Shown one piece after another: positions 1-11,232 of a stretch of DNA of 64,000 bases. The notes under the pieces are model-generated. The model was not told the origin of the DNA, ran no database searches, and was given only the letters and a program-made list of their open reading frames with translations. Position numbers and translations under genes: made by a program. This stretch comes from Acinetobacter sp. GSS19 (lineage in GTDB: Bacteria; Pseudomonadota; Gammaproteobacteria; Pseudomonadales; Moraxellaceae): assembly GCF_028621895.1 (NCBI RefSeq), contig NZ_CP117520.1, positions 1,922,001-1,986,000 of the forward strand, given 5' to 3'. How positions within the stretch are numbered: the stretch's first letter is position 1; the number at the start of each line of letters is the position of its first letter.

Positions 1-2626
<2,626 letters not shown>

Positions 2627-3001
2627 ACTATACAACCCCAAACAGTCGTTAATCCCTACAAGTAGGATCAAGACAGATTAACTAATTACTTAGTCAATCC
2701 ACAGTTTGTTGCCCGTGCATTTAAGCACTGTACAGCTTCAATCTAAATTCATATACCAAAACGCTTGATTCAGTTAATTTGCTAGTTCTCAATTTCATTC
2801 AACATTCACAATTGCTTGCTACTGTCTTCTGAATTGAGTGAACAATTTATTTTAGACTCAATTTTGCCAATCTGTTAATGAATAAACACGCCTTCGTCAG
2901 GTCATGCTTAATACCGTGATACTTAAATCACAGAAATTAATAAACATCATCGTATTCATTAAGTTCTGCAATCTTTAGCTTTAGCCTCGTACCGAAATAC
3001 G
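2627..3001 (-). other. tRNA-Ala to 23S internal transcribed spacer
   Basis: This AT-rich stretch of about 375 bases lies between tRNA-Ala and 23S in the rRNA transcript. I see no gene in it. By analogy with other rrn operons it should hold one arm of the 23S RNase III stem and antitermination signals, but the partner arm lies outside the window, so I cannot confirm pairing. Confidence 0.7.
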
Positions 3002-3077
3002 TGGTGGAGACTAGGAGAGTCGAACTCCTGACCTCCTGCGTGCAAAGCAGGCGCTCTACCAACTAAGCTAAGTCCCC
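3002..3077 (-). tRNA. tRNA-Ala (anticodon TGC)
   Basis: The minus strand folds as a 76-nt cloverleaf. The acceptor arm GGGGACT pairs with AGTCTCC (one G-U pair), and the anticodon stem CCTGC/GCAGG closes the loop TTTGCAC, giving anticodon TGC. CCA is encoded at 3002-3004. It sits in the 16S-23S spacer after tRNA-Ile, the standard arrangement of Ile/Ala-type rrn operons. Confidence 0.97.
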
Positions 3078-3115
3078 AGCTATATCATTAGTCAATGTAT
3101 CGTATGAGTATGTCA

Positions 3116-3192
<77 letters not shown>

Positions 3193-3206
3193 TCAGATAC
3201 ATCGTC

Positions 3207-3230
3207 ATGAAGAACAACTTGTTGTGGATT
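3207..3230. repeat. 3' arm of 16S RNase III processing stem
   Basis: The plus strand here (ATGAAGAACAACTTGT followed by TGTGGATT) is the inverted copy of 4926-4948 in the 16S leader, with one extra T. In the transcript the two arms flank 16S and can form a stem of about 23 bp. Such stems are the established RNase III substrate for pre-16S release. Pairing is visible in the sequence; cleavage is inferred. Confidence 0.8.
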
Positions 3231-3253
3231 CTTACTAATCGTCAATCTTTCGT

Positions 3254-4790
<1,537 letters not shown>

Positions 4791-4925
4791 AAAATCATTT
4801 GCCACTTTTTCGAAGTGGCCAAATCTGGCTCATTAATCTTACTGACTAAAAATTCGCTCAAATAAACTTCGAGTAATTTCTACCAATTCAATCAATGATA
4901 ATATATCGATCAATCAACCAGTAAA

Positions 4926-4948
4926 AATCCACACAAGTTGTTCTTCAT
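4926..4948. repeat. 5' arm of 16S RNase III processing stem
   Basis: This leader segment is the reverse complement of 3207-3230 apart from one missing base, so leader and spacer RNA can pair around the whole 16S. The hairpin at 4801-4819 (GCCACTT / AAGTGGC) lies between this arm and mature 16S and may also form in the leader. Confidence 0.8.
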
Positions 4949-4999
4949 AATCTCTTAATGATCTTCTCGATGCTTCGTCAGCATCAAGCTAGGTCGGCT

Positions 5000-5027
5000 A
5001 TACTACTCTGTTTATCCAGAATGTCAA
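5000..5027 (-). promoter_or_regulatory. rRNA operon promoter, proximal
   Basis: On the minus strand a perfect -35 TTGACA (5022-5027) is followed, after 16 bp, by TAGTAT (5000-5005). It lies about 210 bases upstream of mature 16S and drives into the leader. It matches the sigma-70 consensus well and is placed where rrn promoters normally sit. Activity is inferred. Confidence 0.75.
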
Positions 5028-5101
5028 CTCTTAAATTTAACTTATTTCCAATCGATTGATTTTCAACAAGTTTTATTCAACAGCGCCGCCGATGGATTCG
5101 C

Positions 5102-5129
5102 ATTATAGACGATAAAATCAGGAGCACAA
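5102..5129 (-). promoter_or_regulatory. rRNA operon promoter, distal
   Basis: On the minus strand a perfect -10 TATAAT (5102-5107) is preceded, 16 bp upstream, by TTGTGC (5124-5129). Together with the element at 5000-5027 this gives a tandem P1/P2 arrangement, as in many rrn operons. The -35 is only a partial match. The remaining sequence up to mlaA is AT-rich and holds no gene that I can see; mlaA promoter elements were not clear. Confidence 0.6.
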
Positions 5130-5293
5130 CCCCTTTTTGAAATAAAAGTTCTTTTTGTCTTTTTTTTGCACATTTTCCGTTTTTTTCCTACCAATCTTGC
5201 TCTATTTTGCTTTTAATAAGCTGAAATGCTGCTCTCACGCGGAACCATTTTGAGTACCATGATTTGAATATGAAAAAAATTTCAGGAATTCCT

Positions 5294-6214
5294 ATGCGTT
5301 ATTCTTCTTTATTCGGGGTGGGTTTATTGTCTACAGGATTGCTCAGTCCTGCCTTTGCCCAAGAAAGTTCAGATCATGTTCAAGTGCCATCTGCATCCAC
5401 GGAAATATCTTCCACTACTACAGTCGTTGAAAATAAGCCTTCTCGTTTACAGGCAATTAAAGAATTAAGTACGCTTAAAGCAGCACAACTCAAAGTAGAT
5501 GCAAAAGCTTCTCAACCCGAGGAAGTCAAGGATCCTTTACAACCTCTTAATCGTCAGGTGTACGAATTCAATGATTTCCTAGACCGCAACTTCTTACGTC
5601 CAATGGCTGTGCAATATAAAGAAAAAACACCAGAGCCTGTACGCAATTCTTACCGAGCCTTTCGTGACAACATGAGCGAACCGTGGAATGCGATCAACCA
5701 GTTGATCCAGGGGCGTCCGGGTCGTGCAGCCAAAACGCTTGGACGCTTTAGCATTAACACACTCACCAGTTTAGGTTTTGCCGATCCGGCAAGACGCCTA
5801 GGCCTGCCTGCCGAAGAGGAAAATTTGGGTACAACGTTGGGTTATTATGGTGTCGCCTCAGGACCCTTTGTCATGCTACCTTTCTTTGGTCCAAGTACGT
5901 TCCGCGATGGTCTTGGTCTGGCCATAGACCGCCAAGCAAAACCTCAAAAATATTTGCTTGAAGATGATCCAGAGCTTTATTGGGCAGACAACCTGACCGC
6001 TGTTGTGGATTTAAGAGCACGCTTGCTCGATGCAGAAAGCGTGTTGCAAGGTGATAAATACGCCCTCATCCGCGACATTTACCTGCAACGCAAACATTTT
6101 GAAATTTCACAGAAGAAAGGCATCTCTCTAGAGGAAATCGCGTTTCAAGACGATGAATCTGAAATAGAAGAAGAACCAGAACAAACTGATGAATCCAGTA
6201 CACCTGAGGAATAA
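5294..6214 (+). CDS. mlaA: MlaA/VacJ outer-membrane lipid asymmetry protein
   Basis: MlaA is the outer-membrane component of the Mla pathway, which returns mislocalised phospholipids to the inner membrane via MlaC and MlaFEDB. From the chosen ATG the protein has 306 residues. A signal peptide ends near residue 22 (AFA|QE), and the VacJ core starts with DPLQPLNR at residues 80-87 and runs through LGFADPARRLGLP and the PFFGPSTFRDG block. The C-terminal 40 residues are very acidic. The start at 5294 is preferred because AGGAA lies five bases upstream; an in-frame TTG at 5264 and an ATG at 5270 would add up to ten residues ahead of a normal signal peptide. No lipobox cysteine follows the hydrophobic segment, unlike the E. 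coli lipoprotein. It stands alone, divergent from the rRNA operon. Confidence 0.93.
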   Translation: MRYSSLFGVGLLSTGLLSPAFAQESSDHVQVPSASTEISSTTTVVENKPSRLQAIKELSTLKAAQLKVDAKASQPEEVKDPLQPLNRQVYEFNDFLDRNFLRPMAVQYKEKTPEPVRNSYRAFRDNMSEPWNAINQLIQGRPGRAAKTLGRFSINTLTSLGFADPARRLGLPAEEENLGTTLGYYGVASGPFVMLPFFGPSTFRDGLGLAIDRQAKPQKYLLEDDPELYWADNLTAVVDLRARLLDAESVLQGDKYALIRDIYLQRKHFEISQKKGISLEEIAFQDDESEIEEEPEQTDESSTPEE

Positions 6215-6326
6215 TTTGTAAAAAAATCAACTAAGAGAAAATGGACTTTCTCTAGCAATAGTTTGATTTATAGGGTACATCTACTATTATTGCTTTCTGC
6301 TTTTATTCGGGATACACGACCTTTCT

Positions 6327-7295
6327 ATGTATTTCATTCAGCCTAGTCGCACCATTCCTTATTTAGACCAGGTTCTAAATGCATTGCCGAGTCTGCAACT
6401 GATTCACATAGAAGACCTTGATCTATATGATCCCACGATCATCGCAATTGGCGATGTACAGGATTTTTTAACCCATCAATGGCGTTTTCCCACTGTCGTC
6501 ATGGCCTTTGAAAATGAAGGCACAGCCTTAGCACAAGCGTGGGAAGCAGGCGCACTTGCAGGCTGGGTATGGAATCATTTACCCACAGAACCCGCTCAAG
6601 CGCTATTAAAAATTGATGCACAATATAAACGTAATCAAGACAGTCGCGATTTACCCGCAGCAGCAGAATTACAAAAACGCTTACTCCCAAATCCCATCGA
6701 TTTACCTAACTATAAAGTCGAAACTCTATTTAAGCCTTCAGCTTATTTATCAGGCGACTGGTACGATTACTGGAAATTGAATGATCGAGAAGTCATTTTT
6801 TACCTGGCTGATGTGTCAGGTCATGGAGTCACCAGCAGTTTATTGACCTCCTGGATGGCTGCTTTCCATGGCCGTTCCAAGACCCCAAGACAGCTGATCC
6901 AGAAGCTCAATGGGATGCTGATGCAGGAAAACATTGAAAAGCATATCACCATGATTGCCGGTATCCTGAATTTCGAAACACATACCGTCCGTTGGTCCAG
7001 TGCTGGACATTACCCTCCTGCAATTATTTTTGAACCCAACCAACCACCACGCATTTTAAAAACCAGTAGCTTCCCACTCGGTTTAACCGAAGATTTGCAG
7101 GTTGAAGAATATGAATGCACCTTAAAACCGAATGCGCGGTTTATTATTTGTTCAGATGGAGCCTTAGAACCTTATGATGGTGGGTTGAATGAACAGTTTG
7201 AACAACTCCTTTATCATTTGCAGCACCAGTCTTTTCAGGCACCCGAACATGTAGCAGACGACATTGCGATCCTGAGTTTGCGTCGAATGAATTAA
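6327..7295 (+). CDS. gigA: SpoIIE/PP2C-type phosphatase, GigA-like stress regulator
   Basis: A 322-residue protein with an N-terminal region of about 100 residues resembling a receiver domain without a convincing phosphoacceptor site, then an RsbU/SpoIIE-type PP2C phosphatase domain. The metal-binding motifs are all present: SGDWYD (142-147), ADVSGHG (161-167), CSDGALE (275-281) and DDIAIL (311-316). Phosphatases of this family dephosphorylate a STAS-domain partner, and such a protein is encoded directly downstream. The pair matches the arrangement known as GigA/GigB in Acinetobacter baumannii, linked to stress and antibiotic tolerance. The match rests on domain order and context, not on an alignment. 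No anti-sigma kinase of the RsbW type is nearby. Confidence 0.85.
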   Translation: MYFIQPSRTIPYLDQVLNALPSLQLIHIEDLDLYDPTIIAIGDVQDFLTHQWRFPTVVMAFENEGTALAQAWEAGALAGWVWNHLPTEPAQALLKIDAQYKRNQDSRDLPAAAELQKRLLPNPIDLPNYKVETLFKPSAYLSGDWYDYWKLNDREVIFYLADVSGHGVTSSLLTSWMAAFHGRSKTPRQLIQKLNGMLMQENIEKHITMIAGILNFETHTVRWSSAGHYPPAIIFEPNQPPRILKTSSFPLGLTEDLQVEEYECTLKPNARFIICSDGALEPYDGGLNEQFEQLLYHLQHQSFQAPEHVADDIAILSLRRMN

Positions 7296-7408
7296 TCAAA
7301 AAATCAATTATTTAATTCTTCTACAGAAAATCTAAGACTCTCGGATACTTGAGTCTAGGTTTCCCGTATGTGATAATTTTCACATCCTTCTCTGAAAATG
7401 GCATTTAT

Positions 7409-7930
7409 ATGTCAACAGGTCATGTTGAATATGCAAGTTTGAATGGAACGCATATCTTCAAACTTATTGGCGAAGTACGCGCCCAATCTTGTATTAGTCT
7501 AGACAAACTACTGGGAAAAATTGAACAGCAAGCCAATGTTATTGGTGCAATTGTTGATTTAACCAAAACCACGTTTATTGACAGTACAGTACTCGGCATA
7601 CTCGCGAAACTCGGCTTGAAACTGAAACAAGCTCATCACATTCAAGCCGTAATGCTATCGACCAATCCCGATATCACGACGCTAGCCAATAGCATGGGTC
7701 TAGGACAGGTTTTTGTCATTCTGGATTACTGTGGTGATCCTAACGTTTGCACACTCAAACTAATGGAAGAACATGTGACCCATCAAAACATGCTCACCAC
7801 AGTGCTCGATGCGCATCAAACCTTGATGAAGCTGAATGAGAACAACCAGAATATGTTTGAACCGCTAGTGAAACAATTGCAGAAAGAACAGGATACTTTG
7901 GAAAAGGTATCTGACAAGCAAAACGCTTAG
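7409..7930 (+). CDS. gigB: STAS-domain anti-sigma-factor antagonist, GigB-like
   Basis: A 173-residue protein. Residues 1 to about 105 form a STAS domain with the phosphorylation-site motif FIDST (56-60, serine 59). About 70 further residues are helical and polar, longer than a minimal RsbV. Proteins of this type are switched by serine phosphorylation and dephosphorylation, and the adjacent GigA-like phosphatase is the obvious partner. In A. baumannii GigB has been connected to the nitrogen phosphotransferase protein NPr, and an npr gene lies at 39876 in this window. The ATG at 7409 is chosen; an in-frame TTG at 7349 would add 20 residues that do not belong to the STAS fold. The nitrilase gene follows after 21 bases, suggesting a shared transcript. 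Confidence 0.85.
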   Translation: MSTGHVEYASLNGTHIFKLIGEVRAQSCISLDKLLGKIEQQANVIGAIVDLTKTTFIDSTVLGILAKLGLKLKQAHHIQAVMLSTNPDITTLANSMGLGQVFVILDYCGDPNVCTLKLMEEHVTHQNMLTTVLDAHQTLMKLNENNQNMFEPLVKQLQKEQDTLEKVSDKQNA

Positions 7931-7951
7931 CTCATTAGATCAGGATCAAGA

Positions 7952-8776
7952 ATGACTTTACTTTCTGTTGCGCAAATGAACTCGCAAAATGATATCGAAG
8001 AAAACTTCGTAACCATCGAGAGCCTCATCCAGCAAAGTAAAGCACAAGAGGCTGAACTGATCGTTTTCCCCGAAAATTTTGTCTGCTTCGCTGCCGGAAA
8101 ACAGCGCGAAACAGCAGCACAATTCGAAGTACTGCAACAACGTCTGGAACAACTTGCCCATCGATACCAAATCTGGATCATTGCCGGTACATTACCTTGT
8201 CCATTTCGCCCAGATGGTTCTGTAATTCAGGATGGACGTGTACGGACCGTCAGTTTGTGTATCAGCCCAGAAAAAACAGAAGCACGCTACGACAAGATTC
8301 ATCTGTTTGATGTACAGGTCGGTGATGCAGTGGGTGGTTATCAGGAATCTCAATTTTTTGAACCCGGTACGGATCTTGTGATCGCCAGTACTCCTTTTGG
8401 TCAGATTGGTCTGATGGTCTGCTATGACTTACGCTTCCCGGAACTTGCCCTTAGCTTGCGCCAGAAAGGAGCGAATTTGCTCACTGCCCCAGCAGCATTT
8501 ACCTATACAACCGGTCAAATGCATTGGCAATTATTATTGCAAGCACGTGCTATGGATAGCCAGTGTTTTTTTCTAGGCGCTGCACAACAAGGGTGGCACG
8601 GCCCGAAACGCCAAACTTGGGGACATGCTGCAGCGACCAATAGCCAGGGGCAACTACTAGATATGGTCAATCATGACGGTGCCGGACTGATTACCGTTGA
8701 ATTTGATCTGGCTCAGCAACAGGCTGTACGTCAATCTATGCCTTTAATGCAACATCGCAAAATTATTCAGTACTAA
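7952..8776 (+). CDS. Carbon-nitrogen hydrolase (Nit1/YbeM-like amidase)
   Basis: A 274-residue nitrilase-superfamily protein. The Glu-Lys-Cys triad is visible: Glu41 in FPENF, Lys115 in RYDKIHLFDV and Cys157 in MVCYDLRFPE. The wording around the cysteine and lysine fits the Nit1/YbeM branch, whose studied members hydrolyse deaminated glutathione to alpha-ketoglutarate and cysteinylglycine, a metabolite-repair reaction. The substrate here is inferred. The gene has an AGGAT ribosome site and follows gigB closely, so it may be co-transcribed with the stress pair; the small exported protein downstream starts eight bases after its stop. Confidence 0.88.
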   Translation: MTLLSVAQMNSQNDIEENFVTIESLIQQSKAQEAELIVFPENFVCFAAGKQRETAAQFEVLQQRLEQLAHRYQIWIIAGTLPCPFRPDGSVIQDGRVRTVSLCISPEKTEARYDKIHLFDVQVGDAVGGYQESQFFEPGTDLVIASTPFGQIGLMVCYDLRFPELALSLRQKGANLLTAPAAFTYTTGQMHWQLLLQARAMDSQCFFLGAAQQGWHGPKRQTWGHAAATNSQGQLLDMVNHDGAGLITVEFDLAQQQAVRQSMPLMQHRKIIQY

Positions 8777-8784
8777 ACTTTTTT

Positions 8785-9174
8785 ATGATTCAGTTTCTCC
8801 TGCGCTGTGCGATTGTTTTCAGCTTGGCGTCTTCTAGTTATGCCGAAGTCAAAATCGCAGAACCCACTTACCCGATCCATAGCTTAATCAACCCTCGAAT
8901 CGCAGCGTTACCCGTTCCCCTCACTCCGAAAGGGATGTCTGTTACAGAATTTGGCCTGCAAGTGATTGGTTGGGGAATTGGTGCAGAGGCTGCACGCCAT
9001 CGCATGGATCATCTCGACAGTGATGATGTAGAAACAATCAAAAAGCAAGGCACAAGTTTAGAGATGGTTCGCGCCTGGCAAACCTATTATGAAAATGAAA
9101 CCATCCGCAATCTCAGCAATCCAGCAGCTAAGTCTCGGGCACGCTTACTCAAAAAGATCGCCGAGCTTTGGTAA
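8785..9174 (+). CDS. Small exported protein of unknown function
   Basis: A 129-residue protein that I do not recognise. Residues 1-20 form a signal peptide with a probable SYA|EV cleavage site, so the mature protein should be periplasmic. The middle has a short glycine-rich hydrophobic stretch (around residues 55-67) and the rest is charged and probably helical. It begins eight bases after the nitrilase stop codon and is probably the last gene of the gigA-gigB-nitrilase run. No cysteine is placed as a lipobox. Confidence 0.7.
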   Translation: MIQFLLRCAIVFSLASSSYAEVKIAEPTYPIHSLINPRIAALPVPLTPKGMSVTEFGLQVIGWGIGAEAARHRMDHLDSDDVETIKKQGTSLEMVRAWQTYYENETIRNLSNPAAKSRARLLKKIAELW

Positions 9175-9258
9175 GCTAACCAATCCAATCTATCTTCGAC
9201 TTCAATAGCAGCAAAAATATTGCGAAAGCACAGGATTTACTTCAGTATCAAATCCATC

Positions 9259-9414
9259 ATGACAGCCGATCTAGCCGTTTGTGAGATTGCTGTGTAGCAT
9301 CCTCCTGTGCACAATTTTTTGTTAACCCATGGCTTAGCCATACCGAGCGATGCAAAGGATGCGTTTATCCAAATGCTCAGAACTCATGATGCTGAAGCAC
9401 AACGCGCGGAATAA
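9259..9414 (+). pseudogene. Possible decayed ORF fragment
   Basis: The 300-base gap before the DUF432-like gene holds a frame with protein-like composition: ATG at 9259, an internal TAG at 9295, then 38 open codons to a TAA at 9412, ending in LRTHDAEAQRAE. A second stretch in another frame (9180-9284) includes AKAQDLLQYQIHHDS. Together they look like the remains of a disrupted gene. I cannot name the family, and a chance origin is possible. Confidence 0.25.
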
Positions 9415-9477
9415 CGCTTCGATGATGGGTAGATTCGAATCCATCCCATCTGATCCATTGATGAGAGAAATGTACAG

Positions 9478-10299
9478 TTGTCTACTATAAATGAAATGAT
9501 TGAGCGAGATAGCCCGGAGTTAAAATGGTGGGGTGATCAGCATTTTGATCTCAATCAATCTCGTGCCTGGCAATTTGGTTCGCTATTGTTTCGCCTGACC
9601 CGTAGCCTGCAAGAATGGCGTCTGGAGTATCATCGCCCTCAGGTTCAGTATGATTATGAGCAGCAATGGCAGGCCATCAATGAAACCGATATGGCATTTC
9701 CGGCACCGATCAAAATTGAACGGTATATGTTTGCGCAAACTGAACCAAACTTCCAACTAATGCCTCGGTTGGCTGACCGGTCAGTAGTCATCAAACCTGT
9801 CGATCCGATTTATATCCCGGCAGGACAACGTGGCACACTGTATATCAGTACCCCTTTATGGATTGCCGGTTTTGTTGCAGGACAGCGCGATCCCCTGTTC
9901 GATTTACCGGTGATCCTGCCGAAAGATACCTGGTTTGGCCCCAACCATCGAACCGGTGAAATGTGTTATGCCACTTCGGTTGATGGTCGTACCGATTTGA
10001 AATTACTTAAACCTCGGGCCTTCCGTGCGATTACCCCGGTTGATTTCCACAACGTCAGCAGCCAGCAATTGCGTTTTGACCGCATGAACGTGCCGGTTCC
10101 AGCACTACCGCTGTTTTATAGTCCAGATACTGGACGACTCTGGACCTCACAAATCAAGGTGTTACATGAAGGCTCTGATCGCCCACCACGAATCCGTATT
10201 GAAAACCGCACACCACCTTTGGCTGGTGAAGTGATGTATGTCCACCCACCACGCGACCCAGGCAGTCCGTTGTTCAATATGTTTGATTCATTCTTCTAA
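9478..10299 (+). CDS. DUF432-like protein next to MscS
   Basis: A soluble protein of 273 residues without signal peptide or membrane segment. It appears rich in beta-strand in the second half (for example IYIPAGQRGTLYISTP and PRIRIENRTPP). I believe it belongs to DUF432, a family found beside mechanosensitive channels, but this is from memory of the family and was not checked. The start is uncertain: a TTG at 9478 has a GAGAGA motif about nine bases upstream, and an in-frame ATG lies at 9496 without an obvious ribosome site. The mscS gene begins nine bases after its stop, so the two are very probably one operon and perhaps one functional unit. Confidence 0.72.
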   Translation: MSTINEMIERDSPELKWWGDQHFDLNQSRAWQFGSLLFRLTRSLQEWRLEYHRPQVQYDYEQQWQAINETDMAFPAPIKIERYMFAQTEPNFQLMPRLADRSVVIKPVDPIYIPAGQRGTLYISTPLWIAGFVAGQRDPLFDLPVILPKDTWFGPNHRTGEMCYATSVDGRTDLKLLKPRAFRAITPVDFHNVSSQQLRFDRMNVPVPALPLFYSPDTGRLWTSQIKVLHEGSDRPPRIRIENRTPPLAGEVMYVHPPRDPGSPLFNMFDSFF

Positions 10300-10308
10300 G
10301 AGGCGATC

Positions 10309-11232
10309 ATGGCAGAATCAAATTTAAGTAAAGATCTTATCGACAGCCTGAAGAGTGTTTTTACCGGGATTAATACCGAGCGCTTCAGTGAAATTCTGGT
10401 CGCACTGGTCCTGGCTCTAATCGGTTTTTTGTTGGCTCGGGTCGTCTCCAATACCTTTATCCGCACCATGGGGATGCGCTTTAATGCCCACCAGCGTTTG
10501 GTTTGGCGCCGCGGGATTTTCTATTTTATTTTCCTGCTGTTTGTGATGGCCAGTCTGAAAGAAGCCGGATTTAAACTCAGTGTCTTCCTTGGTGCAGCAG
10601 GCATTCTGACTGTGGCTCTGGGTTTCGCCTCACAAACCTCGGCAACCAACCTGATCAGTGGCCTGTTCCTGATCGGTGAAGGCTCCTTTGAAGTGGGCGA
10701 TACCATCCAGATCACTTTAATCCGTGGTCATACCATTGAAGGTGAGGTCATTTCCATCGATCTGCTGTCGGTCAAGCTCTTAACACTGGATAACGTTTAC
10801 GTACGTTTGCCGAATGAACAGCTAATTCGTGCCCCAGTCCACAACCTGTCTAAATTCCCCATCCGGCGTATTCCGATTACACTGTCGATTGATTTTCATG
10901 AAGATATTATCAAAGTCCGTGAAGTCTTGCTGGATGTCGCCAAAAAACATCCTTGGGTCTTGGATGAGCCTAAACCTGCGGTTACCGTGACCGCATTTCG
11001 TGAATCCTCGATTGAATTGCTGTTTGCCATCTGGTGCCGTAGAGAAAATTTTCTGAAAGTCCGTGATGAGATGCAGGAGCGTATTCGTAACGGCTTTCTC
11101 GACAATCACATTGAGATTCCCGTACCGAAAATGGGTTTTGTCGATCGTCCGCCTTTACCGCCCCGCTTAAGTAACGAAGAACTGGATCTATATGCGAATG
11201 CGGCAGAAATCAAGCGCGAACCTAAGCTTTAG
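10309..11232 (+). CDS. mscS: MscS-family mechanosensitive ion channel
   Basis: A 307-residue small-conductance mechanosensitive channel. Three N-terminal membrane helices (roughly residues 24-48, 66-88 and 91-120) end in the pore-lining segment, with GFASQTSATNLISG followed by FEVGDTIQI, the hallmark of the family. The beta domain and the cytoplasmic alpha/beta domain follow to about residue 275, and a charged tail completes the protein. It opens on hypo-osmotic shock to release solutes. It is translationally close to the DUF432-like gene (AGAGG site in a nine-base gap), and its last 11 bases overlap the end of the convergent DUF2339 gene. Confidence 0.93.
   Translation: MAESNLSKDLIDSLKSVFTGINTERFSEILVALVLALIGFLLARVVSNTFIRTMGMRFNAHQRLVWRRGIFYFIFLLFVMASLKEAGFKLSVFLGAAGILTVALGFASQTSATNLISGLFLIGEGSFEVGDTIQITLIRGHTIEGEVISIDLLSVKLLTLDNVYVRLPNEQLIRAPVHNLSKFPIRRIPITLSIDFHEDIIKVREVLLDVAKKHPWVLDEPKPAVTVTAFRESSIELLFAIWCRRENFLKVRDEMQERIRNGFLDNHIEIPVPKMGFVDRPPLPPRLSNEELDLYANAAEIKREPKL

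Noticed and set aside
11222..11232. The 11-base overlap of mscS and DUF2339
   Set aside because: Short convergent overlaps are common; both C termini look normal.
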